Shown: positions 12,050-23,844 of the stretch, piece after piece
Numbering within the stretch: position 1 is the stretch's first letter
How the letters are laid out: each line of letters opens with the position of its first letter
DNA from: Paguma larvata
Taxonomy: Eukaryota > Chordata > Mammalia > Carnivora > Viverridae
Length of the DNA: 64,000 nucleotides
Direction of reading: 5' to 3'
Assembly: GCA_030068075.1 (NCBI GenBank)
Contig: CM057825.1
Coordinates: 79,065,123 to 79,129,122, forward strand
Program-made: the position numbers and the translations under genes
Notes under the pieces: model-generated
The model's input: only the letters and a program-made list of their open reading frames with translations
Database searches by the model: none
What the model was told of the DNA's origin: nothing

Positions 12050-12240
12050 GGGGTGCCTGGGTGGCTCCCTCAGTTGAGCATCCAACTTTGATTTCAGTTC
12101 AGGTCACGCTCCCAGTGTCATCATGGGATCGAGCCCTGAGTCGGGCTCTGTGCTAAGCATGGAGCCTGCTTAAGATTCTCTCTCTCTCTTTCTCTCTGCC
12201 CCTCTCTCTCATCTCTCTCTGCCCCTCTCTCTCCCCTGTT
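12050..12240 (+). mobile_element. Older CAN SINE subtype
   Basis: The head GGGGTGCCTGGGTGGCTC is followed by a body with 'catcatgggatcgagccctg' and 'ctaagcatggagcctgctta', then a long CT/CTGCCC tract. This body resembles older carnivoran CAN SINEs more than the young felid type ('gtgctgacagctcag'). It has no clean A-tail, consistent with greater age. Confidence 0.85.
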
Positions 12241-12891
12241 CATACTCATGTACAGTAGAGGTCTAATTTAGTGACACCTCCTGGGCACCAGTGTGACAAA
12301 GATGAGAAAGTATACTGTTTGGGGACTGCACTGTGGACAGTTTGTTGAAAACCAAGAGAAAGGAACACACATGCTTTGGACTCTGCTATATTTAATTAAA
12401 TGCATTTACTCAGTACTGTACCTGTCAAATAGGAATATTAAATATTAGGAATAGTAGCACTGGTTACCCAGAGGCTCTATTTAAGATCTTAGTTCTGCTC
12501 CTTGTGAGCTGTGTGAACCCGCATGAAGTTGCTTCCCCCAAATGAGATACTGAACATAAAGCCAGCAAGACAGGAGGCAGGCCATGGTGAGCACGTGGTA
12601 ATGTTACGTATGTATGGTGTCTGAGGATAATACACTTCTACATTTAAGTGACACAATGAATTGCATTTACTTCTCATTACATTGTCAAGCAACGGTCCTT
12701 CTTAGCCTTTCCTAGACAGGCAGGCAAGATCCTCTGCCCCAGGCCGTTGTTCTTTGAGCATTCCTGCAGTGGTTCCTCCAGATTAGAAGGGGCCCGGCCA
12801 CTAAGGAGAAAGTCAGAGGCGGTGGAGAAAAAAGTGCTGGGGTCAGTGTAGGGCGGAAGGACCACCACCTCTATTTATTTTAATAGTGTTC
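12241..12891. other. Non-coding spacer
   Basis: Unique DNA. Short minus-strand frames (12489-12868) have no recognisable family. The first copy of the next SINE's target duplication lies at its right end. Confidence 0.4.
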
Positions 12892-13092
12892 GGGGGCGCC
12901 TGGGTGGCTCCGTTGGCTGAGTGTCGGCTCCGGTCATGATCTCAGGGTTCCTGAGTTTGAGTCCCGCATCAGGCTCTGTGCTGACAGCTCAGAGCCTGGA
13001 GTCTGTTTCGGATTCCATGTCTCCCTCTCTCTCTGCCCCCTGCTCACACTCTGTATCTCTCTCTCTCAAAAATAAAAATAAACATTAAAAAA
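12892..13092 (+). mobile_element. Felid CAN SINE
   Basis: A complete copy with a perfect 10-bp target duplication aatagtgttc (12882-12891 and 13093-13102). Head, body, CT tract and AAATAAACATT tail are present. Confidence 0.95.
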
Positions 13093-13102
13093 AATAGTGT
13101 TC

Positions 13103-14186
13103 CGATGGAAGGTGAGGCATACAAATAGATTGCATAACGTGAGTTAGCAGCCAGAAAGCTCTTCCATATTGCCAAGTTAGAGAGAGCTGTTTCTCCTGCA
13201 TGGATTTTGGGTTGCGAATCTGGGGTTTATCTGTAGGGCTGTTTTCCCAGGGCCTCCAAAACAGACCCAGGGCGAACCACACGCCCAGGCAGACACTGCT
13301 GGACCTCGGCTTCTGTTGTTTCAGCCCTGGGGTGATTTCCATGCCAGCACGCAGCCCTTTTGTGTTTTTGCAGCTCCATCCAGGGTCACATTTGTTTAGG
13401 TGTGTTCCATATCTCCAGTTCAGCTGCCTCCTCTCAGGCTAAAATAATGCTTGGTTTATGTACTAAGAAAATACTGCAATCACAATTTTGCAGCGGTAGC
13501 GTTTTTGGAACTAGATGCCCAATTCCATATGCTTTGCATATTTATGACATTGTTCTCATCAGCGATATCCTATGGAATGCTCTCATATCTCAGTCCGAGG
13601 GCTTCCCGTCACCCCAGCCATGCTGTCTTGTGGGGTCCTCCCCTCCCACGTGTCAAAGCCAACTCCTTGCCTCTCTGCAATGATAGTAATAGTCATAATA
13701 ACAACCGCAATAGTAGTAACAAAATGGTCCCTTTAGGGCACTTGGGAGGAAATTTAGTGTGTTGGTATCAGTTATAACCACAGGCCTGTAAGAAAGCATG
13801 ATGGAAGAGGCAGGGAAATAAAAGAGGATAAAAGAACAAACAGGAGAACTCCACTTTCCTGACCCTGTTTAGAAAAAATACGTTCATAATCTTGTTTGAG
13901 ACAGTTGGGACTCCCGGGTCACAGAACGCATATGGATGTTCAGAGCCTTATTTTCATCCTGCCAGGAAAGGAGCGGGCCCCCATCTCAGCAGGTGACCAA
14001 AAACCAGTAGGAGTCATTCTCACCCTCAACTAACCTTCAAAGGTACAGAAACCTCTCTCTTACTCACGTTTCTCCCCACTCGTACCCATGTCTACCTCCA
14101 ACAGCTCCATGATTCAGCCTCACAAGACCTAGAACAGTTTAGTTTGATACCATTATATATAAAAAACACACAAAACCACATATGCT
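13103..14186. other. Non-coding, no gene recognised
   Basis: Overlapping frames on both strands between 13085 and 13777 (up to 108 codons, plus strand) overlap each other and share no motif I know. A low-complexity AATAGT-type patch lies at 13680-13725. I see no splice-bounded exon I would defend. Confidence 0.45.
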
Positions 14187-14342
14187 GGGCCACCTGGGTG
14201 GCTCAGTCGGTTGAGTGTCCAACTCTTGATTTCAGCTGTCATGATCCCAGGGTCATGGGATCAAGCCCTAAGTTGGACCGTGCGCTGAGCATGGAGCCTG
14301 CTTGGGATTTTCTCTCTCTCTCTCCCCCACCCTCAAAAAAAA
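14187..14342 (+). mobile_element. Older CAN SINE subtype, short
   Basis: The body has the older features 'gatcccagggtcatgggatc' and 'gctgagcatggagcctgctt', with a short CT tract and A-tail. A decayed target duplication is possible (acatatgct before, acacatgct after). The 92-codon frame across it is repeat sequence. Confidence 0.85.
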
Positions 14343-15774
14343 TACACATGCTAACTACATGGTTCTTTTACATTGATGAAAAATTCTCAAGGCAAGTGCT
14401 ATTTTGGCCACCTCCAAAATAAATCCACACATACCCCACCCCCATCTAAAAAAAGATGTGCAAAGGCCCCGTGATTCTAATCTGAAGTAAACCGTAAAGT
14501 AAGTCCGTGAAACTACTCTTCCGATAGGTCGCGAACACTCCCACGAGTGTCTCTAGATCCTTGAAGATTTCAAATTTCAGGGAAGCTGAACCTTCCCTGA
14601 AACTCTGGCCCAGTGCCAGAAACAATTAAGCTCTTTGCTATTTTCTCTCCTGCATCATCCCTGTGCATGCAAAAAAGAAGAAACAAACAGATGTGTAACA
14701 TTTTGTAAACATGAGTACACTGCGAAATCAGACTTGATCCTAAAAATATTAACCACCTATAATAAAAGCCTAATGTAAGCCACCTTTCCATTAAGCAGGA
14801 TAATGCTCTTCCCCTTGGCACCACTGTATAAAGAACCTCACGATAGATCTGACCTTGCAATTCTCAGCAGAATCTCCTAAGTCGAATAAGAAATTTAATG
14901 CAGATCATTTCTCTTAAAGGCCTGAGACTCAGAAAGAAAGCAAGAGAAAGGAGACGGTCAGGGACGGGTTTTCCATTCTATGGAATATTATTCAACATTT
15001 AACATCCGTTGGGCAGCCGCCACTTGCTGGGCTCCAGGAAGGACTCACATTGTGCCGTCATTACCAGCACAGTGGAGTACTCAGGACCCAGGTGCTATCG
15101 CCCACTCTCCAGGACGTAAGAGTCACACTTCCACTGTGTACTTCCAGTGTTGTTGACCAAAACAACATGATGCATCATAATCACGAAACATTTCCCACAC
15201 CAAAGACCTGGGCGTACTTTTGAGACTGTTTTTCCTTCCCCCTTACCTTTTACTCACCTGTGCATTTAAGTCAACAAAACAGTATATTTGATGTGTAAAA
15301 TAATGTGACATGAGCACTGACTGCCCTGGTTTCTTTCCATTATTGGGATTTCTAGAATAGGTTTAAGAAAAGATGCTAGTCTTTTAGCCTGGAGGGATAC
15401 TTACCCTCAATATCAGCTAGAGAAATTCTAAATTTCCCATGAAAGTTCACTCAATAGTTCGTCCTTTAAAGCAACATGAATCAAGTATCATGCAGTTCAC
15501 TTGTGCATGGGGGCAGGAATGGACTGTGAAAACGATCTCTTTAAAAATCCTGCAGAGTACATATATAGACTTGAAAACAATTTCCCACAGCATTTTCTAA
15601 ATTCAATTTCTTTGACCAGAACAACTAAGAAATTGGGACCCGAATTAACTCCTTTTATGTTGTGCTGTAGAATTAAACGTCAATTTAAATGTTGTTACAC
15701 AATGTTACATAAAGGATTATTGTTTGGAATATACACCTAAAGCAATACATATTCTGCAAGGAAAAAAAATCTGT
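14343..15774. other. Non-coding, no gene recognised
   Basis: Unique AT-rich DNA. The 96-codon minus-strand frame at 14570-14860 and the 79-codon plus frame at 15501-15740 show no domain, signal peptide or codon pattern that I would call coding. Confidence 0.45.
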
Positions 15775-16565
15775 CTTTGCCTCCCTCATTCTAATCTAGT
15801 GTGGTTCTACCACCACACCTCCACAGACACCATTCTTGCTGAGGTGACAAGTGCCCTCCACGCTACTAAATCCACCTGAGGAGTTCAGTCAACTTACTTG
15901 ACTTTACACATCATTCACTATTGTTGACCACTCTACTTCTAGAAACACTCTTCCCTTGGATGCTGTGGCATCATGGCATCGCAGACTCTTTGATGTCCTT
16001 CTACCTCCCTCCCACTCCTTCGTAGTCTCCTGATCAGATTCTTCCCCGCCTGACCGCTAAATGTGGCAATTCCCCAGGACAGTCTTGGAATCTCCTGTCT
16101 TGAAACTCTATGCTCTCACCCAAAGTGACCTCATGCATTCCCACTGCTTTAAATACCACACCACTCCCACATTTATAACCTCAACCCAGACCTATATTCT
16201 GACTCCAGACTTACTGATTTAATTACCCACTTTCATCTCTAAAGCTGGGTCACAGGCATCTCAAACTTCCCTTGTCTCCAGCTGACTTCTTGATCTCCAG
16301 GCAACAGCCCCTCCGTCCACACTGCTGGACTCTTGGGAGTCATCCTCAGCACCTCCCTCTCCCACAGCCTACCCACCCCTCCACCATCTAATCCAAGGGC
16401 CCATCATCTCTTGCTAGACCACTGAATCAACCTCCTGAGCCCTTGGCACTGGTCTCGCTCTTATCCCTGCCCTTCCTTTCTCCAGCAACCATCAGAGAGA
16501 GTTCTTCAGAGTACAAATCTGATCGTGTAACTCCGATTCAGTCTTAAAACCCTCCAAACATTTAC
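15775..16565 (+). mobile_element. L2 LINE fragment, ORF-derived part
   Basis: This follows the L2 coding region in order: 'gaggtgacaagtgccctcca', 'gtcctgatcag'-like text, 'tataacctcaacccagacct', 'ctgggtcacaggcatctcaa', 'gggagtcatcctcagcacct', 'ccatcatctcttgctagacc' and 'caaatctgatcgtgtaactc'. It is the reverse transcriptase to 3' region of an L2, full of stops, hence dead. It ends where an L1M fragment begins. Confidence 0.85.
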
Positions 16566-16639
16566 ACTGAGGATTTATAACAAAGTCTGTGATCTTGGAG
16601 AATGATGGTATAAACTCCTAGATGAGAATTTTTTTCTCT

Positions 16640-16865
16640 ATTTTGCTGATGTACAGCTCTCTGAAAGTTTACATATGTATGCCCCTGTGTAACTCCCACC
16701 CTGGGCAAGACATGGAACATTTCCAGTACTCCAGAAAGTTCATGCTCCTGCCCTGTCCCCACCCTCTCCTGAGGTAACCACTCTTCTGATCTTTATTACA
16801 ATAAATTAGTTTTGTCTGTTCTTTAACATCATATAACTTGACTTATAGAAATGAATACTTTTTAA
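16640..16865 (-). mobile_element. L1M-type fragment, minus strand
   Basis: 'gggcaagacatggaacattt', 'ccagtactccagaaagttca', 'ctgaggtaaccactcttctg' and 'ttttgtctgttctttaacat' match the familiar antisense L1M 3' region. Boundaries are approximate. Confidence 0.6.
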
Positions 16866-18799
16866 ACTAAACCAAACTCTTCAAATGTTCCTGCAAATTA
16901 ATGATTAAACCAGCTTTAAGACAATAACATTCTAGAGTCGCCTGAAGTCAGGTGTTCAGCTCTGGAGTCTCAGCTCCTTAAAAGAGTTTGTTAATTAACA
17001 AGTGAGAACAAAATCCCCTTACCACTCCAGATTAAGTTGTTCCCATGAATTGTCTCTAGGTATTTAAGATGACACAGGCACTATTCCTTCTACTCATGGA
17101 CTTTGAGCCAATCTGGATAACTAGCCTGCCAGGCAAATTCAAAGAAAGTACTTTTTTGATTCAAAGACTTCAAAGTGAAAAAAATGTGACAGCATGAGCG
17201 AAGTATACAGTTAATAGAGGAATGAGACTTTATGAGGCTTAAGGTCTTACCAGGAGAGTTGTGTTGCAAGTATTACGAACTAATGACTGGCTATGGGTGA
17301 GGAGGGGCAAGTTAAAGCTGGATAAAGCCTCACCTGCCCCCATTCACCATTATAATTTCACCCTGGAGGAAGGCCATCGAGTCTCTATTTTCAAAATATA
17401 GTCCCTGATTTTGTGTCTCTGTCTGGAATAAAAGCCAATCCCAATAAAGAGCCCAGGAAACCCCAGCCCCTGGGACGCATCAGTCCCTCCTGAGAATTTA
17501 TTCTGCTGCCTGAAGTTCAGACAGACATCTCCCCAGGGTTTGGAATTTCTGAAGCCTATGTTGGGCAGGGGGTGACAAGACGGGGAGCAGGTGGGCAATA
17601 GCAGATTCCCAGGGACTTGTTTTTGCTCCCTTGAAGGTCCAATGTCCCTCCCTAGCATCAAGAAGAGAAATCCTAAACCTAAAATTAGAATCGACTGGGA
17701 GATATAGGAAGATTTCACCAAAGTCTGGAAGAACTGACAACACAGGTCTCACCAAGCATTCCTGTTCTTAGAGAGTCTTGTTCTCTGCACCTTTGGACAA
17801 CAGAGTTAGACATCTACTAAGTCTACCAACTGGTGACCCTTGCCGATGCCGGCCCGCCAAGTGGCAGGCATGGTTTTTGATACAATTCCTGGCATATGCA
17901 AGGCACTGAAAAAATGTCAGTGACTGTTACCATGAAGGAATTCCCACAAACTATAGTTTTGCTTCCTAAACATAAAAGAGAAAAAGAATCGTTCACTCTT
18001 CAGGTGAAGTGTTGGGAGAGTGGAGGGAAGCAGGAGGAAACAATTTGGGTAAAATCACCATCATCTCCTCATTTTTCTTTTTGATGAACTAAACCAGAAG
18101 ACTTCCCAGAGGGTGAAAAATATATTTTTGAAAAATATATAATGACACATAACATAAGCCTACTTTCTCTTCCTTTATCTGCCTACATTTTCCATGAACC
18201 CTGTACTAGTAAACTTCATTTAGCCTCATTAAGGTTCAAGGAAAAAACCTCCCAGTAAATGAACTTTGGTAAATAAAGTGATGACTGGGAGAGTGAGTCC
18301 CAGGCAGGGCCAGACATCTTCAGCTCTGCTCTTTAGCAGTGACTGTTGTGGAACTTGGGAGTAAGCTGATAGGATCCCAACCCTGAATTGTCCTCACATA
18401 ACCAAAAATCATCCCAGTGAGGACAAAATCCATGATGTGGAGATAGGAGAAATACAAACATTATGTGTTTTAACTTGTATGGTTACAACCAAGCCCATGA
18501 CTCGTAGTTTCATTAGTTGGCTCACATTTCGATGTTTGTTCCTCACAGGATGTTCTCGGGTTTACACAGGGATGTAGAAGTGTTTGCATTGGACAGGGAT
18601 ACTGGACCCAACTGGCTACTCCCATAAGGACCCCCTAGTCCTGGCTGCAACTCTCTGTGTCAGTCCTCTGGTGTATGGAATACCAAAGTTTTTGTTAGCA
18701 AAGACATTCAGTATATTTAAGGAGTGAGAGAAGAACCTGGTGTCTTGTAGAGTGTGAATAGTTCCTGGTATGAGGACCTGGACTTAATTTCTGGGCAGG
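16866..18799. other. Non-coding, no gene recognised
   Basis: About 1.9 kb of mostly unique DNA. At 17865-17935, 'cctggcatatgcaaggcact' may be the last part of a MIR or L2. The 123- and 85-codon minus-strand frames at 17350-17755 overlap in different frames and have no recognised domain. A short direct repeat of gaaaaatatat occurs at 18114-18139. Confidence 0.45.
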
Positions 18800-19250
18800 T
18801 CATCCTCTTCCCCCCACCATCCGAATTATCCACATTGTACCCCTCCTGTCCTCCTACTTTGGCAAGAGATATCGTCCCCTCCCTGTCTGGGTTCAACACT
18901 CCATCTACATCCCCTCCCGTTTCCTCAGGAACTCCATTCCTCAACAATGCCCTCTTTCAGCTGTATCTTCTCAATCCCGATTTGATGACTTTTACCTCTT
19001 CCACCATGGATAAGTGTATGTATACCCGCACCATATAAATGAAAACCAACCAACCAACAGAAGATTTCCCTCTTATTTTCACAAATTTAGCTTCTCAGTG
19101 TCATTATTAAGCCACCATCCTCACTCTTCCTCAGTTCCACCTCTCTGTAGGGTCAATGGCATCAAACACCGTGGACCACTTCTCCTTGAAGTGCTCTCCT
19201 TGTCTGGCCCTCCTGCCCCCACCCTCTCCTAGTTTCTTTGGGGCAGTTCA
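18800..19250 (+). mobile_element. Possible L2 fragment
   Basis: The pyrimidine-rich sense strand with 'tccattcctcaacaatgccc', 'tcttccaccatggataagtg' and 'ggtcaatggcatcaaacacc' has the style of an L2 ORF2 segment lying upstream of the clearer L2 at 19730. The match is weak, and it may be one element split by a gap. Confidence 0.35.
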
Positions 19251-19729
19251 CAGTGCATACCCTTCTTACCACACTGCTGCTTCTCTAGAGGCTGACCCCA
19301 GCAGGAGTGGGCCTTTGTAAGCCATATTTGTACTATATGGCATCATGGGTACCTTCCCCAGACAGGAGGAGAAACTAGGTTAACTCTCCCACGAAACTGG
19401 CACTGGGGTGGAGGAGCTTGGCGATCTCCTCACCAGGGGAGGTTTAACCTTGGGAGCTATGGGTTTGTCACATGCACAGAGCAGCAGAGGAAGATGGTGT
19501 TTAGACAGAAGAAAGAAACAGCCTTGCTGAAATACTAGAAACTAAGAGTGATAGAGTCTTACTGGGCTCCTTATGACTTTGAGGTCTCTAGTTCCACATC
19601 CCTGAGTGCCTCAGACAACCCATTCAGCCTTCTAATAAATTCTAAATACATTTTTTTTTTGCTTGAGCTAGGTTGCATTGGTTTCTGTGGCTGTTAACTT
19701 TAAGAACTTTGATTATGACACAACTTAGT
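19251..19729. other. Non-coding spacer
   Basis: Unique DNA, with a T-run near 19650. Nothing else is recognised. Confidence 0.4.
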
Positions 19730-20795
19730 ACTCCTCCTCCTCTTATAATTTCCCCTTCCCTCCAATGGCAGGTGTCACTCTATCCAACTTTTAGCTCCCC
19801 GCTGAGTCTGTATACTCTCTCCTGGTCATCATCTCCACACATTCAGCTTAAACTGCCACCTCTGGGCAAATAATTCTGAAATCTGTCACCCAGCCAGACC
19901 TTTTTCTGAGCTCCTGACCTACAGACCCGGGAACATACCCCACAGGCCCATCTCCCTTACAATGGATAATTACAAAACTGAGTTCAAACCTATTGCTTTT
20001 CTCAATTTTTCTAGACTGATAAATCACCTCTACCTTCCACCCAGTCACCTAAGTCAGGGGAGGCAAGCTTCACTTCTCCCTCTACTTCACCCTCTACAAC
20101 CGATTCAATCCCTGTGTCTTAATCATTCTGCACCTTTAGTATTTCTCCCATATGTCCTCTCTCTCCATTCTGACTTCACTGTATTTTAGACCCCCATCAC
20201 TTCATTCTATTTGGCCTTCTTTTCTCCTAATATCCCCTTATCCTTCTCTATTTCTAAAATACAAACCTGTTTGGTTTATCCCCTGATTCCTTTGAGGTAA
20301 GGTCCAAACTCCTTAGACTAACTATCCAAGAATCCTAATGATTATCTGACTCCTGCCTACCTTGACAGCCACACCTTTTATCATTTTCCAGTGGGCCCCC
20401 ACACTCAGTCTACACTGAATAACTTACAGTTTCATGAAGTCCCAAACTTCCCCCCAACAACTGAGCCTTCACACCCAATGCCCCCTGCCCTGCAAAGCCT
20501 GTCCATGTTTCTTCAAAGCCTAACTCAACTAATTCAGTTCAGCATCACCTTTTCCAGGAAGCCTTCCTTGAATGTTGTTTAGTACCCACCCACCTGCACC
20601 TTGGAATTAGGTTTACAGCCTCTGTGCCCCTACTGCATAACTGCGTCCCTGCTGCATAACTTTTCCATAGGCCTTTGATGCCATCTAGTAATTGTCCACT
20701 TCTATCTGTGACCTGTCCACAACACTGGAAGTTCCTTAAGGGAAGAGACAATGTCTTTCTCATATTTGTATTCACAGTGCCTGCCATTCAAGACA
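19730..20795 (+). mobile_element. L2 LINE fragment (about 1 kb)
   Basis: The order of text matches L2 from the end of ORF2 to the 3' UTR: 'tacaaaactgagttcaaacc', 'tgtcttaatcattctgcacc', 'taaggtccaaactccttaga', 'ccttttccaggaagccttcc', 'ctgtgacctgtccacaacac' and 'cacagtgcctgccattcaag'. The several 60-80 codon frames on both strands are shadows of this element. It is old and inactive. Confidence 0.75.
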
Positions 20796-21159
20796 TGCTT
20801 TCTGGATATCTTGTCCTAGAGCACCCAGCAGGGAATTAATAAGAGACAAAAACTGAGAATCTCTAGAACTAGAATGCATTATCCTCTTTCTGTTACTGCT
20901 TTGAAAATAACGAGGAAAAGATGAGGGTGTGTTTTCTGCCATTGTTTTTGATAGGGTTATGGAGCTGTTTCTTTCTCTTGCTTGGGATATCTCAAGGGGG
21001 TGGTTCTCTACATACATTTATTTAAAGAGTGGCGTTGTCATACATGCACAGTGCTGGCCCAAGGCTGCAGAAAGTGCTGACCACCACCTATCAAAGTCTC
21101 TGTAAATACTTTAACTCAGAATGTACAAGGTCCCTGCCCTCCAGAAAGGGAACCCAACA
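20796..21159. other. Non-coding spacer
   Basis: Unique stretch between the L2 and the next ancient repeat. The 81-codon minus-strand frame (20772-21017) has no domain. Confidence 0.4.
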
Positions 21160-21690
21160 TCTTAAAGGCTTGTTGGAATGGAGCCATATATCTCTTTGGC
21201 ATAGAACCATACGGTGGCCGCATCTGGTATTAATGCCCTGTGTAATCTCTTTCCCATCAGTGTGGGAAGGAAGGTGGCATGCTTCTAACCAAAAAAAATA
21301 TGACAAAGGTGTTGGGATGTCTGTTTAGCAAACTGTATCTTTTGCTGGCTTTGATGCAGCAAGTTGCAAAGTTAATGTAGTAAGGCTTTGATGAAGCAAG
21401 TTGCAAAGGCCCATGTAATAAGGAACTGAAGGTGGCCTCCAAAGCAGGTAGGAACTGAGGTTCTCAGTCAAAAAGTCTTCAAAAAACTGAATTATGCCAC
21501 AGCCATGTGAACTTAGACGTGGATCTCTCCCCAGTTGAGCCTTCAGATACGATTCCAGCCCTGGTGAACAAGTGATTGCAGCCTTGTAAGAGACCCTGAA
21601 ACCCATCCAAGTCATATCCCACAAAAAATGTTTTAAGCCACCCACTTGTGGCAGTTGGTTACACAATGAGGGCTAACTATTACAATCTTC
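21160..21690 (+). mobile_element. Ancient mammalian interspersed repeat, family not assigned
   Basis: The order 'gaagcaagttgcaaaggccc', 'aaggaactgaaggtggcctc', 'gagccttcagatacgattcc', 'cttgtaagagaccctgaaac', 'tgttttaagccacccacttg' and 'gttggttacacaatgagggc' matches a common old mammalian repeat whose copies end in a 'ttttaagccactaagttt...' motif. I recognise the family by sight but will not name it. The 113-codon minus frame here is its shadow. Confidence 0.65.
21347..21422. repeat. Tandem duplication, about 2 x 38 bp
   Basis: Copy 1 (21347-21383) and copy 2 (21384-21422) both begin ggctttgatg and contain agcaagttgcaaag. They differ by a few substitutions and a small indel. The duplication is internal to the ancient repeat. 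Confidence 0.85.
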
Positions 21691-22589
21691 TTTATCCCTA
21701 TTGAAGTCTAGCTACCTGGAAAAAAATTTTTCCATTTTTCAGCAGGTTGAATAGAAAGCTGTCATCAAATAAATGTTTCACTAAAACTGAAATCCCCTCT
21801 AAAAACAAGCTTCAGCATTCTAAAAGTTGAGGCTAAGACAATCCACACAAAACATTGCATAAAATGAAGGAGGGGGGAGGAACCAAGGTTAAAACTTGCA
21901 TGGGGGCTCTGGAGAAAACTACAGGCTCCATTGGTTTATTTAACTTTTAAATCTTATTAAATTTGCTAGATGCATGTTAGCATTCATGGTTCATTTACTT
22001 TTATTCTGACTTCTATAAATAGGTACTCTATGAGCCCTGATAAATGACTTAAAATCTTGTTTGACTTCAATAAAGAAATTAGCATGTTAATCTTAAAAAT
22101 TCTTAACCCATAGAAATGAATGAAAGTCTCCTTTTCCACCTTCCTCTCCTCCCTGCAGGTACACCTCCCCAATTCCTAGGCCCCTCCCTGCTATCCTTAT
22201 TCTTTTCTTTGGCTCTACATCCATAAAATCTGGCATCCTCTCAAATCGCTTAGATCTGGCTCTCTTGCGAAAACAAACAGAAGCTACCTGGGGCCCCTGA
22301 TTCCTGCTCACTTACATTCTTTCTGTGCCAAGGGTCAGAGTATGTCAGAGCTGGTGGCAGTCAGTCAAGCCCAGCATGGGACAGCACTTATCTACCAAAG
22401 CGGTGTCTCTCTATCTCTCAACAAGCCAGCATTCATTTCTCTACAATTATAAATGGAAACATGCAACGGCCACAAGTCTGATACCAGTAAATCTAAAAGT
22501 TCAGTCCAGAGTTGTAGCAGACAAGAGCCCATACAAAGCTCGTTAAAATAAAGCAAGCAGTGGGTGGAGGAGAAAGACATAATCGATAC
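21691..22589. other. Non-coding spacer
   Basis: Unique AT-rich DNA. Frames of 60-73 codons on both strands (21984-22580) overlap and have no motif. Confidence 0.4.
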
Positions 22590-22960
22590 AACCTATATAT
22601 ACAGTATAGGGAAAACAAAAGCAAGTTGGAAATTCCCAGTGGTTCGATTATGCAGAATGCATATTTAAATTATTAGCAATTCACATTAAAGTACTGATTG
22701 TTTGTTAAGTAGCTATTGGTGGACAGCTTTCTAAACAGCCTCCAGCTAAAGAATAATGTCAGTTTCGTGTGTGCCACTAGCTACACAGATACGCCAGTTC
22801 CATCTGTAAATTCTACAACCCCTCTCTCTGACCTGACAGCCAGGATTAAGGTCATCTCAATTAGTTTGCCCATTAACAGCATTTCAGAGCCTCAAGATGA
22901 AAATTGGATTTTAGGACACATAAAAAAATCTTATAAAGACCACCAGTTTGTGACTCTCTG
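22590..22960. other. Candidate conserved non-coding element
   Basis: This is repeat-free, AT-rich and carries many homeodomain-type cores (ATTA/TAAT) and short balanced motifs: 'tttaaattattagcaattca', 'catctcaattagtttgccca', 'ttaacagcatttcagagcct'. The lack of any recognisable decayed repeat, together with this texture, is what vertebrate enhancers near developmental genes often look like. That is inference only. An 81-codon plus frame (22716-22961) overlaps it but lacks coding features. Confidence 0.3.
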
Positions 22961-23269
22961 AAGCTCATTGTACTCAACAATATCTTATTCCTCAGTATTT
23001 AATTTCTCTCATTAGGAAGAATTTAAATTAAATTATTTTTTTCCTTGGGGAGGAAGAGACCATGAAAAAAGAAGTTGAAAAACACTAGTTTGGTGCTTAG
23101 AATTCTAGATGAGCATATAGGAAAGAAAATAAACACAAGAAAGGCACAGTAAAACCTGCAGACTCTAAATGAAATAGCCTAATAGCAATCTAAGAACCAG
23201 ATGCATTTGTATATGATAACAGGAGCAGAACTAGAGAAATCCCAAAGACGGGTTATGACACAGAATCAG
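22961..23269. other. Non-coding spacer
   Basis: AT-rich unique DNA before the MIR. Nothing else is seen. Confidence 0.4.
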
Positions 23270-23460
23270 AAACTCCGACCTTGAAGTCAGAAAACCAATC
23301 TGAGTCAGCTTCTAATACAGGATTACTAGTTGTGCAACCTTGGAGAGAAGTTATTAATTATTTTCTTTTTCCTTTTCTGTAAAGAGGACAAAAACGTCAG
23401 ATTTGCAAGGTTACTGCAGTAGTTAAATGAGCTGATGTTAGTGAAGAACTTTGCAAACAA
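23270..23460 (+). mobile_element. MIR SINE
   Basis: 'gaccttgaagtcagaaaacc', 'actagttgtgcaaccttgga', 'tttccttttctgtaaagagg' and 'cagtagttaaatgagctgat' follow the MIR core in order (tRNA-derived part, CORE-SINE region, 3' end). It is old and non-coding. The 117- and 84-codon minus frames here are shadows. Confidence 0.75.
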
Positions 23461-23621
23461 GAACATGTGGGTCCGATAAAAGGTAGCACCATAAGCAGAA
23501 TTACTTGAATCTTGGACATCGCTGCATGGGTCAAGGAGCACATCCATAAGCCCATAGTTGGCACTACTGTGAACCGCTGCCTCGAGGCCGATAGGAAGGG
23601 TCTGCTCGTTAGGAATACCAC

Positions 23622-23833
23622 AGCCCAGGCGCCGGGGTGGCTCAGTCGCATAAGCGTCTGCTTCTTGATTTCGGCTCAAGTCATGATCTCACAGTTTGTG
23701 GGTTCAAGCCCCACATCAGGCTCTTGGCTGATGGCATGGAGCCTGCCTGGGATCTCTCTCTCTCTCTTTCTCTCTGTCCCTCCCCCACTCGCTTTCTATT
23801 TCTCAAAATAAAGAAAGAAACATTAAAAAAAAA
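23622..23833 (+). mobile_element. Felid CAN SINE
   Basis: The full-length copy is flanked by a perfect 11-bp duplication aggaataccac (23611-23621 and 23834-23844). Its head carries small changes (gcgccggggtgg) and a 'cttcttgatttcggctcaag' insertion-type variant. It sits about 160 bp past the MIR. Frames of 60-99 codons across it are SINE sequence. Confidence 0.95.
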
Positions 23834-23844
23834 AGGAATACCAC

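Noticed and set aside
17350..17755. 123- and 85-codon minus-strand frames
   Set aside because: They overlap in different frames, with no recognised domain, no start context and no flanking splice sites.
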